Below are positions 43,561 to 50,573 of a stretch of DNA of 64,000 nucleotides, in pieces. The notes under the pieces were generated by a model, which did not search any database, was not told the origin of the DNA, and saw only the letters and a list, made by a program, of their open reading frames with translations. The position numbers and the translations under genes were made by a program. This stretch comes from Streptomyces bikiniensis. GTDB taxonomy: Bacteria > Actinomycetota > Actinomycetes > Streptomycetales > Streptomycetaceae. The stretch's first letter is position 1; each line of letters starts with the position of its first letter. The stretch covers positions 389,644 to 453,643 of the forward strand of contig JNWL01000002.1 in NCBI GenBank assembly GCA_000716465.1, read 5' to 3'.

Positions 43561-44697
43561 ATGCTGGACATCGCCGAAGAGCTGCACCGGTGGGTCGAGC
43601 AGGGACGCGACTTCGCCGTCGCCACCGTGGTGGCGGTCGGCGGCAGCGCGCCCCGGCAGCCGGGCGCCGCACTCGCCGTCGACGGCGAGGGCACGGCGAT
43701 CGGATCGGTCTCCGGGGGGTGCGTGGAGGGCGCGGTCTACGACCTCTGCGTCCAGGCCCTCGAGGACGGCCGGACCGTCGTCGAGCGCTTCGGCTACAGC
43801 GACGAGGACGCCTTCGCCGTCGGCCTGACCTGCGGCGGGATCATCGACATCCTCGTCACCCCGGTCCGCGGCGGGGTCTTCCCCGCCGCGCTCGCCGCCG
43901 CCGTCGCGGGCGAGGCGGCGGCCCTCGCCCGGATCGTCTCCGGCCCCGACGACCTGCTCGGCGAGGCCCTCCTGGTCCGCCCCGACGGCTCGTACGAGGG
44001 GAGGCTCGGCGGCCACCCCGAGCTGGACCGCACCGCCGCCGGCGAGGCCCGCGCGATGCTCGACGCGGGCCGCACCGGCACCGTGGAGATCGGCGAGGAC
44101 GGCAGCCGCTGCGGACAGCCCCTGACCCTCCTGGTCGAGTCCTCCGTCCCCGCCCCCCGCATGATCGTCTTCGGGGCCATCGACTTCGCCGCCGCGCTCG
44201 TCCGGGTCGGCAAGTTCCTCGGCTACCACGTCACCGTCTGCGACGCCCGGCCCGTCTTCGCGACCCCGGCCCGCTTCCCCGAGGCCGACGAGGTCGTCGT
44301 GGAATGGCCCCACCGCTACCTGGAGTCCACCGAGGTCGACGGCCGGACCGTGCTCTGCGTCCTCACCCACGACGCCAAGTTCGACGTCCCCCTCCTCCGG
44401 GTCGCCCTGCGGCTCCCCGTCGCCTACGTCGGCGCGATGGGCTCCCGCCGCACCCACCTGGACCGCAACGAGCGGCTGCGCGAGGTCGGCGTCACCGAGA
44501 TCGAGCTCGCCCGGCTGCGCTCCCCGATCGGCCTGGACCTCGGCGCCCGCACGCCGGAGGAGACCGCCCTCTCGATCGGCGCCGAGATCGTCGCCCACCG
44601 GCGCGGTGGTACCGGCGCCTCCCTCACCGGCGCCCACACCCCGATCCACCACGACGGACCCCGGGGGCCGCTGGGCCGGATAGGGTCCGTGGCCTGA
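43561..44697 (+). CDS. xdhC: XdhC/CoxI-family molybdenum-cofactor maturation protein
   Basis: The protein has 378 residues. The N-terminal XdhC_CoxI domain carries ATVVAVGGSAPRQPGAALAV, SVSGGCVEGAVYDL and GLTCGGIIDILVTP. The C-terminal Rossmann domain has MIVFGAIDFAAALVRVGKFLGY and YVGAMGSRRTHLDRNERL, ending with LGARTPEETALSIGAEIVA. XdhC binds the molybdenum cofactor, helps add its terminal sulfido ligand and delivers it to xanthine dehydrogenase. It follows the permease by 40 bases, with an AAGGAG ribosome-binding site, and completes the purine oxidation block. Confidence 0.92.
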   Translation: MLDIAEELHRWVEQGRDFAVATVVAVGGSAPRQPGAALAVDGEGTAIGSVSGGCVEGAVYDLCVQALEDGRTVVERFGYSDEDAFAVGLTCGGIIDILVTPVRGGVFPAALAAAVAGEAAALARIVSGPDDLLGEALLVRPDGSYEGRLGGHPELDRTAAGEARAMLDAGRTGTVEIGEDGSRCGQPLTLLVESSVPAPRMIVFGAIDFAAALVRVGKFLGYHVTVCDARPVFATPARFPEADEVVVEWPHRYLESTEVDGRTVLCVLTHDAKFDVPLLRVALRLPVAYVGAMGSRRTHLDRNERLREVGVTEIELARLRSPIGLDLGARTPEETALSIGAEIVAHRRGGTGASLTGAHTPIHHDGPRGPLGRIGSVA

Positions 44698-44754
44698 CCC
44701 GAGGGCTCGCCCGCGGGCCGCCGGCGGAGGTCCGCTCCCGGAGCCTGCCGGCGC

Positions 44755-44870
44755 CCCCGGGCGGCGAAACGCCCCTCGGGCCGTCCGGTCCGGGCGACAA
44801 GGCGCCGCCCCCCGGGCCGTCCGGTCCGGGCGGCGAGACCGCTCCCCGGGCGGGCCGGCCCGGACCGTCG
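44755..44870. repeat. GC-rich direct repeats, unit about 38 bp
   Basis: GGGCCGTCCGGTCCGGGCG occurs twice in succession with a similar third copy (GGGCGGGCCGGCCCGG). It lies between xdhC and the serine-hydrolase relic. No gene is visible in it. Confidence 0.6.
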
Positions 44871-44879
44871 TCGCCGGCG

Positions 44880-45190
44880 CAGATGCGGCGCACCGTCCCG
44901 GTCGTCTCCCAGGAGGGGAAGGTGATCGACTACGGCCTCGGCCTGTACCCGATGGAGGCTCCCCCGGGCAGGACGTCTTCTGGGGGCACGGAGGCACGGT
45001 CTGGGGGCGGGGGAGCGCCGGCCGTGATCCGTGCCGACGGCAAGCGGCGGACGGCGGTCGCGGTGAACACGCAGCGGTGGAACGGGTTCGGCTCCTCCAG
45101 CAGGCCGCGGCCCCGTCCCGTCGACGACGCGCTCGCGGCCCTCCACCGCGTGGCGACGTACGGCTCCGGCCCCGCGACGGACGCCCCTCC
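44880..45190 (+). pseudogene. Relic of a serine hydrolase (D-Ala-D-Ala carboxypeptidase/beta-lactamase family)
   Basis: The C-terminal part of a penicillin-binding-protein-like hydrolase is recognisable in pieces. KVIDYGLGLYPM lies in one frame. A second frame reads GQDVFWGHGGTVWGRG, the conserved HGG region. ADGKRRTAVAVNTQRWNGFG and VDDALAALHRVATYG are back in the first frame. Two compensating frameshifts near 44965 and 45010, absence of the N-terminal SxxK half and absence of a stop before the opposing Mrr-like gene show that it is dead. The preceding 180 bases hold GC-rich direct repeats with GGGCCGTCCGGTCCGGGCG. Confidence 0.75.
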
Positions 45191-45194
45191 GCGA

Positions 45195-45911
45195 TCAGGC
45201 CGGATCGACCGGGAGCGCCTCCCACGGAGGAGGCGCGAGCCTGTCCGTCCAGGCGGCCAGGGCCTCGCCGTCCACGCAGACTATCCCGCACGTGGCGGCG
45301 TACTCGGCGGCCGGCGCGGTGAAGGAACTGGTGGTCACGACCACGGCCACGTCGGCCCCGTGGACGGTGAAGCAGGTGCCGCCGAACCGCTGGAGGTCCT
45401 GGGAGCCCACGCGGTGGTCCTCCGCGTACTGCTTGCACTGGAGCACCACGCGCCGCCCGTCCACGCTCGTCGCGATCACGTCGGCGCCCAGGTCGCCCGC
45501 GCCGCCGACCACCTCCACCGGGGTGCAGCCGTCCCGCGCGCAGAGCGCGGCGACCGTGTGCTCGAAGCCGTCCGGGTCCACCGCCGTGTGGTCCAGCGCC
45601 TCCGTCCCGACGTCGGGGACGTCCGGGACCGGAGCGGCGGCGACGGTGCGCGGCGCCTCACGCCTCCGGACGGGCGCCGCGCCCCTCCTGAGCAGCGCGA
45701 GGCCGACGGCCAGCGCCCCGAGGGCGGCGAGCGCCACCAGGAGGGCGGCCGGCGCACCGGAACCACTGTCCCCGGCCGCCTCGGCGGTCTTGAAGAAGAG
45801 GGCGAGACCGCCGACGCACGCCCCCGCGAGCCCGATCGCGAGCACCAGATCGCGCCCGATCGCCGCGGGGCCGCGCCGGACCGGCCCCCTGTCCTCCCCG
45901 ATGGATCCCAT
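45195..45911 (-). CDS. Membrane-anchored Mrr-like restriction-endonuclease-fold protein
   Basis: The protein has 238 residues from ATG 45911, which has GGGAGGGAGGGG five bases upstream; an in-frame GTG at 45932 is possible. Two hydrophobic segments (DLVLAIGLAGACVGGLALFF and ALLVALAALGALAVGLALL) are followed by a PD-(D/E)XK Mrr_cat domain. Its features are LGADVIA (catalytic D), VVLQCKQYA (the QxK motif) and VGSQDLQRFGGT, then TTSSFTAPAAEYAATCGI. Mrr-type enzymes cut modified or foreign DNA; membrane-anchored forms are common in actinobacteria and their role is unclear. It overlaps the tail of the serine-hydrolase relic. Confidence 0.8.
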   Translation of the reverse strand: MGSIGEDRGPVRRGPAAIGRDLVLAIGLAGACVGGLALFFKTAEAAGDSGSGAPAALLVALAALGALAVGLALLRRGAAPVRRREAPRTVAAAPVPDVPDVGTEALDHTAVDPDGFEHTVAALCARDGCTPVEVVGGAGDLGADVIATSVDGRRVVLQCKQYAEDHRVGSQDLQRFGGTCFTVHGADVAVVVTTSSFTAPAAEYAATCGIVCVDGEALAAWTDRLAPPPWEALPVDPA

Positions 45912-46226
45912 ACGGGCCCCTCCCTCCCTCACGCACGACCTCGTCCTGTACGGCCCCGCCTGTACGACCTCACCCGTACGCTCGGCTCGTACCGCGCCCG
46001 TACGACCTCATCCGTACGACCTCATCCGTACGACCACCTCGTACTGTGCCCGCACGACCTCGCCGTACGGCCGGCTCGTGGCTACGCGCCCGTACGACTC
46101 CCCGCGTACGACCCCACCTTCACGAACCGCCCGTGCGGCCCCTCGCGCACGGCCCACCCGGCTCCGCACGCGCCGCGCCCCCGACCCGCGAGGGGCCGGG
46201 GGCCGCGGCACGTGCCGACCCGGGGG
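45912..46226. other. Intergenic region rich in CGTACG motifs
   Basis: No gene is visible. Between about 45948 and 46110 the tetramer GTAC occurs eleven times, mostly as CGTACG, including the 14-bp tandem described separately. The region lies upstream of the Mrr-like gene (minus) and downstream of csbD (minus). Confidence 0.6.
45998..46039. repeat. Three tandem 14-bp repeats, CCGTACGACCTCAT
   Basis: Two exact copies (45998-46011, 46012-46025) and a third degenerate copy (46026-46039). Further isolated CGTACGACC elements continue on both sides. Each carries the self-complementary CGTACG hexamer. Confidence 0.85.
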
Positions 46227-46400
46227 TCAGCGCTTGAAGGCGTCCTTCGTCCTCTCCTTGGCCTCCCGGGCGTCGCCCTTGGCGCGCTCGGCGCGGCCCT
46301 CGCCGGCCATCCGCTCGTTGCCGAGCGCACGGCCCGTGTTCTCCTTGACGGCGCCCTTGATCTGCTCGCCCTTGGCCTTCATCTTCTCGTTGCCCGACAT
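46227..46400 (-). CDS. CsbD-family stress-related small protein
   Basis: This 57-residue, highly charged protein reads MSGNEKMKAKGEQIKGAVKE and continues with NTGRALGNERMAGEGRAERA, a full-length CsbD domain. Family members accumulate under general stress and are predicted to form helical, possibly intrinsically flexible structures; their molecular role is not known. The start is preceded by GGAGAGGAG. It is a single gene, followed by the GTAC-rich spacer. Confidence 0.9.
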   Translation of the reverse strand: MSGNEKMKAKGEQIKGAVKENTGRALGNERMAGEGRAERAKGDAREAKERTKDAFKR

Positions 46401-46565
46401 GTCGGCTCCTCTCCGAGAACCTGGAAAACCGTTGCCTTGGTGGAATGCCGCATAACCGCGAACCGGCCCCCGAAACGGGGTCGGGGGTTCCGGCCCGCGA
46501 TAATCGGCCCGGGCCACGCGTGCGCGTGCGTGCGGCCCGACCACCCCGAGGACGAAGGGCCGACG

Positions 46566-46955
46566 ATGCTGAAAGAGGGCCGGCGAGTGAGGCTGGCGGT
46601 GGACCTCAGGCTGGCCGGAGAGGTCGTCCCGGCGGGCGGACCTCCGGCGGAGCCGGGCGCCGGGGCCGGGTTCCTGGCCCTGGCGGCGGGCGTCGAGGGA
46701 ACCGTCGAGCGGGTGGACGAGGACCGTACGCAGAGCCCGGAGGCACGCGAGTACGAACGGCTCAAGTCCCTCCTGGACGACTTCGGCCCCCAGATGCCCC
46801 CGGCCAGCAGGCGGCAGCTCGAAGAGCAGGTCGCCGCCCTGGAACCCGCCTGGACCGCCTACCTGGAGCGGAGGCTCCGCACGACCGTCCGCGTCCGTTT
46901 CGACAACGGCTTCGTGGTCGACGACGCGCCCGGGGACCTCTTCCTCCCCGCCTGA
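46566..46955 (+). CDS. Hypothetical 129-residue protein
   Basis: ATG 46566 with GAAGGG upstream. The two ends look like halves of one small beta barrel (EGRRVRLAVDLRLAGEVVPA with GVEGTVERV, and LRTTVRVRFDNGFVVDDAPG), separated by a helical insertion (PEAREYERLKSLLDDFG; SRRQLEEQVAALEPAWTAYL). No signal peptide, membrane segment or catalytic motif is visible. I do not recognise a family. The codon use is normal for the chromosome and the frame is well-behaved, so it is probably a real gene. Confidence 0.6.
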   Translation: MLKEGRRVRLAVDLRLAGEVVPAGGPPAEPGAGAGFLALAAGVEGTVERVDEDRTQSPEAREYERLKSLLDDFGPQMPPASRRQLEEQVAALEPAWTAYLERRLRTTVRVRFDNGFVVDDAPGDLFLPA

Positions 46956-46961
46956 TCGGGG

Positions 46962-47015
46962 CGCCCGGTCAGCGGAGGGTTCCCGCGACGCCCGGTCAGC
47001 GGACGGTTTCCGCGA
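46962..47015. repeat. 27-bp tandem duplication
   Basis: CGCCCGGTCAGCGGAGGGTT (46962 on) continuing through CCCGCGA is repeated at 46989-47015 with two substitutions. On the minus strand each copy contains the same codons G-V-A-x-T-x-R followed by TGA, so a short ORF end seems to have been duplicated. Confidence 0.8.
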
Positions 47016-47130
47016 CGCCCGTCGAGAGGACCGCGTGACGCCACCGGTCGAGTTCGCGTCGCACCAGGTCCGGTTTCGTCTCGACCAGCGCCCGAACGGC
47101 CTCGTCGGAGGTCTCCTCGATCGCGCCCAC
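46996..47130 (-). CDS. Possible short ORF or gene relic downstream of merR
   Basis: A minus-strand frame reading VGAIEETSDEAVRALVETKP and DLVRRELDRWRHAVLSTGVA, ending in a TGA, has the composition of a real helical protein. It has no convincing start or ribosome-binding site; the GTG at 47130 is only the first available. It may be the 3' relic of a longer gene. No family recognised. Confidence 0.3.
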   Translation of the reverse strand: MGAIEETSDEAVRALVETKPDLVRRELDRWRHAVLSTGVAETVR

Positions 47131-47192
47131 CAGGCCGAGCCCGCGCGCGAGGCCGTCACCCGGCTGCGGTTGCGGCGGGAGCCGGGCGGGCC

Positions 47193-47573
47193 TCAGGCGG
47201 CCGGCTCGGCCGGGGCCGCCTTCCGGACGTCCGCGAGGTACGCGGTCATGGCGTCCCGGTTGCGGGTCAGCTGCTCGATCCGCTGCGACATGCGCGCGCA
47301 CTCCAGCTCCAGGAGAGCGATCGTCTCCGGCGTCGGGTTCGGGATGTCGATGCGCCCGGGAGGCCCGAGGCAGGGCAGGATCCTGCGGATCGTCTGCGTC
47401 GAGAGACCCGCGTCGAGCAGCCCGCGCACCTGCTGGACGCGGTCCACGCAGGGCTCGGGATAGTCGCGGTAGCCGTTGGCGCACCGCCGGGAGGCGATCA
47501 GCTCCTGCTCCTCGTAGTACCGCAGCATCCGGCGGGAGACCCCGGTGCGTTCCGACAGCTCCCCGATGCGCAC
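47193..47573 (-). CDS. MerR-family transcriptional regulator
   Basis: The protein has 126 residues from the GTG at 47573, which has GGGGAGGA about 8 bases upstream and gives the standard start RIGELSERTGVSRRMLRYYE; an in-frame GTG at 47591 is less likely. An N-terminal winged helix with RRMLRYYEEQELI and YRDYPEPCVDRVQQVRGLLDAGLS is followed by a C-terminal dimerisation coiled coil (TIALLELECARMSQRIEQLT). There is no separate ligand domain and no metal-binding Cys pair. It is divergent from the MFS transporter, whose promoter carries a MerR-type dyad, so the pair is probably a drug-responsive regulator and pump. Confidence 0.85.
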   Translation of the reverse strand: MRIGELSERTGVSRRMLRYYEEQELIASRRCANGYRDYPEPCVDRVQQVRGLLDAGLSTQTIRRILPCLGPPGRIDIPNPTPETIALLELECARMSQRIEQLTRNRDAMTAYLADVRKAAPAEPAA

Positions 47574-47627
47574 GGCCCTGGTCCTCCCCACGTCCCCGCG
47601 ACGCTTCCGCGCTTTTCCGGATCCCGC

Positions 47628-47660
47628 TTGACCTTCACATCAATGGAAGGGTTCGAGCAT
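47628..47660 (+). promoter_or_regulatory. MerR-type promoter/operator for the MFS gene
   Basis: The -35-like TTGACC (47628-47633) overlaps a dyad CCTTC-N9-GAAGG (47632-47650). A 19-base spacer puts the -10 near 47653-47658. Long-spacer promoters with the dyad inside the spacer are the hallmark of MerR activation. Transcription would then begin within a few bases of the ATG at 47667, giving a leaderless mRNA. Confidence 0.5.
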
Positions 47661-47666
47661 GCTGCC

Positions 47667-48914
47667 ATGTCGAGCACAGACCTGACCAGAGGGCCCTCGC
47701 ACGGCCCCGCGTCCTCCCCGCGACGAGACGAAAATCCTTCCCCGCCGGGGAAGTTGAACCTGCCGGCGCTGCTCGCCCTGGCGACCGCCGTGTTCCTCAC
47801 GAGCCTCACCGAGACGCTGCCCGCCGGGCTGCTGCCCGCGATGGGCGGCGACCTGGGCGTCAGCGAGTCCGCCACCGGCCAGACGGTGACGGTCTACGCC
47901 CTCGGCACCGTCCTCACCGCCGTCCCGCTCTCCGCCGCGACCGCCGGATGGCGTCGTCGCCGGCTCCTGCTGACCGCGATGGCCGGCTTCGCCGCCGCCA
48001 ACACCGTGACGGCGCTCTCCACCTCGTACCCGCTGACGATGACGGCCCGGTTCGCCGCGGGGGTCGCGGCGGGTCTCGCGTGGGCGCTGCTCGCCGGCTA
48101 CGCCCGGCGGACGGCCCCCGCACACCTCCAGGGCAAGGCCGTCGCGGTGGCCATGGCGGGCATCCCCGTGGCGCTCTCCCTCGGCGTGCCCGCCGGGACG
48201 TTCATCGGCAGGGCCGCCGGCTGGCAGACGGCCTTCCTCGTGATGACCGGCCTGACCCTCGTCCTCCTGGCCTGGATCCCGGCCGCCCTCCCGGACCATC
48301 CGGGACACCGCCCGGAGAAGGGCTCCGCACCCTCGGCGCTCGGGGCGCTCAAGGTGCCCGGCGTCACCCCCGTCCTCACCGTCACCCTCGTCTTCGTCCT
48401 CGCCCACACCCTCCTCTACACCTACATCGCCGCCTTCCTGGACCGGTTCGGGATGGGCGGCCGGGCCGACGCCGTCCTCCTGGTCTTCGGCGCCGCCTCG
48501 CTGCTGAGCATCTGGGCCGTCGGCGTCCTGATCAACCGCAGGCTGCGGGCCCTGATGATCACCGGCACGCTGCTCGTCGCGGTGGCCGGCGCCGTCCTGG
48601 CGCTGTTCGCGCGGTCGCCCGTGCTCGTGTACGGCGCGGTGGTGCTCTGGGGCCTCGGCTGGGGCGGCGCGCCGACCCTGCTCCAGACGGCGGCGGGCGA
48701 CGCGGGCGGCGAGCGGGCCGACGCGGCGCAGGCGATGCTGGTCACCCTCTGGAACGTCGCCATGGCGGGCGGCGGGGTGGTCGGCGGCCTCCTCCTGGAC
48801 GCGTTCGGCGCCGGGGCCCTCCCCTGGAGCGTCCTGGCCCTCCTGGTCCCCGTGGCCGCCGTGGTCGTCACGGCCCGCACCCACGGCTTCCCCGCCCGCC
48901 GGGACACGCCCTGA
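47667..48914 (+). CDS. MFS efflux transporter (DHA1-like)
   Basis: The protein has 415 residues from ATG 47667, with twelve predicted membrane segments. The motif LTETLPAGLLPAMGGDLGVS in helix 1, the cytoplasmic loop GWRRRRLLLTAMAGFA and MTARFAAGVAAGLAWALLAG in helices 4-5 are typical of the DHA1/AraJ-type drug or sugar efflux group. Start choice is uncertain: ATG 47643 and TTG 47628 are in frame, but neither has a ribosome-binding site and both lie inside the probable promoter. The neighbouring merR supports substrate-induced expression. The substrate is unknown. Confidence 0.85.
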   Translation: MSSTDLTRGPSHGPASSPRRDENPSPPGKLNLPALLALATAVFLTSLTETLPAGLLPAMGGDLGVSESATGQTVTVYALGTVLTAVPLSAATAGWRRRRLLLTAMAGFAAANTVTALSTSYPLTMTARFAAGVAAGLAWALLAGYARRTAPAHLQGKAVAVAMAGIPVALSLGVPAGTFIGRAAGWQTAFLVMTGLTLVLLAWIPAALPDHPGHRPEKGSAPSALGALKVPGVTPVLTVTLVFVLAHTLLYTYIAAFLDRFGMGGRADAVLLVFGAASLLSIWAVGVLINRRLRALMITGTLLVAVAGAVLALFARSPVLVYGAVVLWGLGWGGAPTLLQTAAGDAGGERADAAQAMLVTLWNVAMAGGGVVGGLLLDAFGAGALPWSVLALLVPVAAVVVTARTHGFPARRDTP

Positions 48915-48970
48915 CGGGCCGACTCCGGGACCGGCCACCCCGTGCGGCCGCCTCGGGGACCGCCGTCCTG

Positions 48971-49004
48971 GGGCCTGTCCGGCGGATCAGGGTCGGACAG
49001 GCCC
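48971..49004. terminator. Hairpin between the convergent MFS and ROK genes
   Basis: GGGCCTGTCCG (48971-48981) pairs exactly with CGGACAGGCCC (48994-49004); the loop is GCGGATCAGGGT. The second arm reaches the TAG of the ROK relic. The first 19 bases recur at 50165-50183, so this is also a dispersed palindromic repeat. Confidence 0.75.
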
Positions 49005-50010
49005 TAGTGCGCCGTCCGCTCCCGTACGGTCGTGGCCCACGCCGGCTGCTCCTCGGCGGCCTCGCCCCCGGGTTCGGTGCGTCGGCCGCCCCGGGCGAAG
49101 AAGTCCGCGAGGGGCAGGATCGCCGCGCCGACCGTGACCGCGTCCGGGCCCAGCGTGCCCAGGCCGATGCCGACGCGGGCGGCCGGGTACGTCAGGGCGT
49201 ACTCCCGCGCGTACCCCTCGACCGTCTCCAGGAAGCGGGTGCCGAGCTGGAGGCCGGCCCAGCCGCCGACGAGGATGCGTTCGGGCTGGAAGAGGTTGAT
49301 CAGGTCGGCGAAGCCGGCGCCGAGGGCGCCGCAGCGGCAGCGGCGCCCCCGCACCCGTACCTTCAGATGGCCCCACTCGACCGCCCGGCCCGGCCCCGCC
49401 GGATCGGTGACGACGCAGGCGCCGACGCCGGAGCCGAAGAGGACGACGACGGCGCTGCGGGCGCCGCGCCCGGCGCCGAACCACATCTCGGCCTGGCCGA
49501 GGGTCTTGGCGGGGTGCGGGCCACGATGCCCGGCACCCCGATCCCGACGCCGAGCAGGCGCTCGACGGGCACCTCGGCGGCCCGCAGCACCTCCGCGATG
49601 CCGTCCCGGACGTGGCCGACGACGACCCCGACCTCGTACCGCGCGTGCGGATGCGGACCGTCCACGGCCAGCGGGCGCTCGGCGCGGGCGAGTTCGGTGA
49701 GGGCGAGGTCGAACAGCTCGATCCTGATCCGGGTCTCGCCGACGTCGACGCCGATCATGAAGCCGCTGCCGGAGGAGACCCGGAGCAGGGTGCGGGGGCG
49801 CCCGCCGGCCGAGTCGACGCTGCCGGCCTCCTCGACCAGGCCCTCCGCGACCAGTTCCGCGACCACGTTGCTGACCGAGCCGGAGCTCAGTCCGGTCGCG
49901 GGGCCCAGCGAGAAGCGGCTCATCGGCCCGTCGAAGTACAGGCGCTGGAGGACGGCGGTGCGGTTCTCGCGCCGCAGATCACGGACGGTGCGTCCGTTCC
50001 GCATGGTCAC
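49004..50010 (-). pseudogene. ROK-family (NagC-like) regulator, internally deleted and frameshifted
   Basis: The N-terminal winged helix and first half of the ROK ATPase fold are intact in one frame (RRENRTAVLQRLYFDGPMSR; LSSGSVSNVVAELVAEGLVE; IGVDVGETRIRIEL; VGIGVPGIVA). Sequence then jumps into another frame near 49510 at KTLGQAEMWFGAGRG, so about 40 codons and the reading frame are lost. A second deletion joins CRCGAL directly to GAGFADLINLFQPERI, removing most of the zinc-binding loop (third Cys absent) and about 40 further codons. The remainder reads to a TAG at 49004. It once was a sugar-responsive repressor; function is certainly lost. Confidence 0.85.
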
Positions 50011-50125
50011 TGGGCCCCCTGGTGGAATAGTCCTGAACGCAACATACCGCTGCGGGGGCGGGGAGGCGACATTATCTTTAGATTTAAGTCATGATGTGAA
50101 ATAAGGAGGTCGGGGCCAGGCGCCT

Positions 50126-50460
50126 TCACTTCCCGAACGGGGGCGTGCCGACGCGACACCCCCAGGGGCCTGTCCGGCGGATCGGGACCGGGCCCTCCCG
50201 GTACTTCTTGAGGAAGGCGGCGGGGGAGGGCTTCCCGGCCCGGTGGTAGCCGTCGAGCAGCGGCCCGACCGGCTTCTGCCGTTCGTTCGGCAGGTGCTGC
50301 GGACCGAGCCGGGCGTCGCCCCGGAACTCTCCGGTGCGGGGCACGGGTCGGTGCTCTCGGCGGGTGCGGCCTGCGTCGCCGGGGCGGAGGTGAGGGCGGC
50401 GGTGACGCCCATGGCGGCGAGTGCGGCGCGGACCCCGAGGACGGTACGGCTGCGCTCCAC
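50126..50460 (-). pseudogene. Truncated, frameshifted TNT-domain (NAD-glycohydrolase toxin-like) secreted protein
   Basis: A GTG at 50460 with GGGGAGG upstream begins a signal peptide (RSRTVLGVRAALAAMGVTAA, ending near ATQAAPAES). After TDPCP a single-base change of frame leads into RTGEFRGDARLGPQHLP and PVGPLLDGYHRAGKPSPAAF, the conserved opening of Streptomyces TNT-domain proteins. Similarity stops after LKKYREG. The catalytic TNT core is missing, and the remaining codons come from the dispersed GGGGCCTGTCCGGCGGATC repeat. Naming rests on recall of the family's N-terminal consensus. Confidence 0.65.
50165..50183. repeat. Second copy of the 19-bp repeat GGGGCCTGTCCGGCGGATC
   Basis: Identical to 48970-48988 over 19 bases. 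Here the second arm of the palindrome is degenerate (GACCGGGCC). It lies exactly at the breakpoint of the TNT relic. Confidence 0.85.
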
Positions 50461-50573
50461 GCGGAGGCCTCCCCGGGAGGGGGGTCGGTGATGCGCCACG
50501 GAGTAGTCGAGCGGGTGCGGGGGAGGAAACCGGCCGTTCGCGGCGGGGGTCTCGCTGATCGAAGCCTCGGGCC

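Noticed and set aside
43590..46955. A plus-strand frame of about 1120 codons spanning xdhC to 46955
   Set aside because: Only its last 130 codons (46566-46955), and the serine-hydrolase relic pieces, look like protein; the remainder is Arg/Pro-rich shadow of xdhC and spacer sequence.
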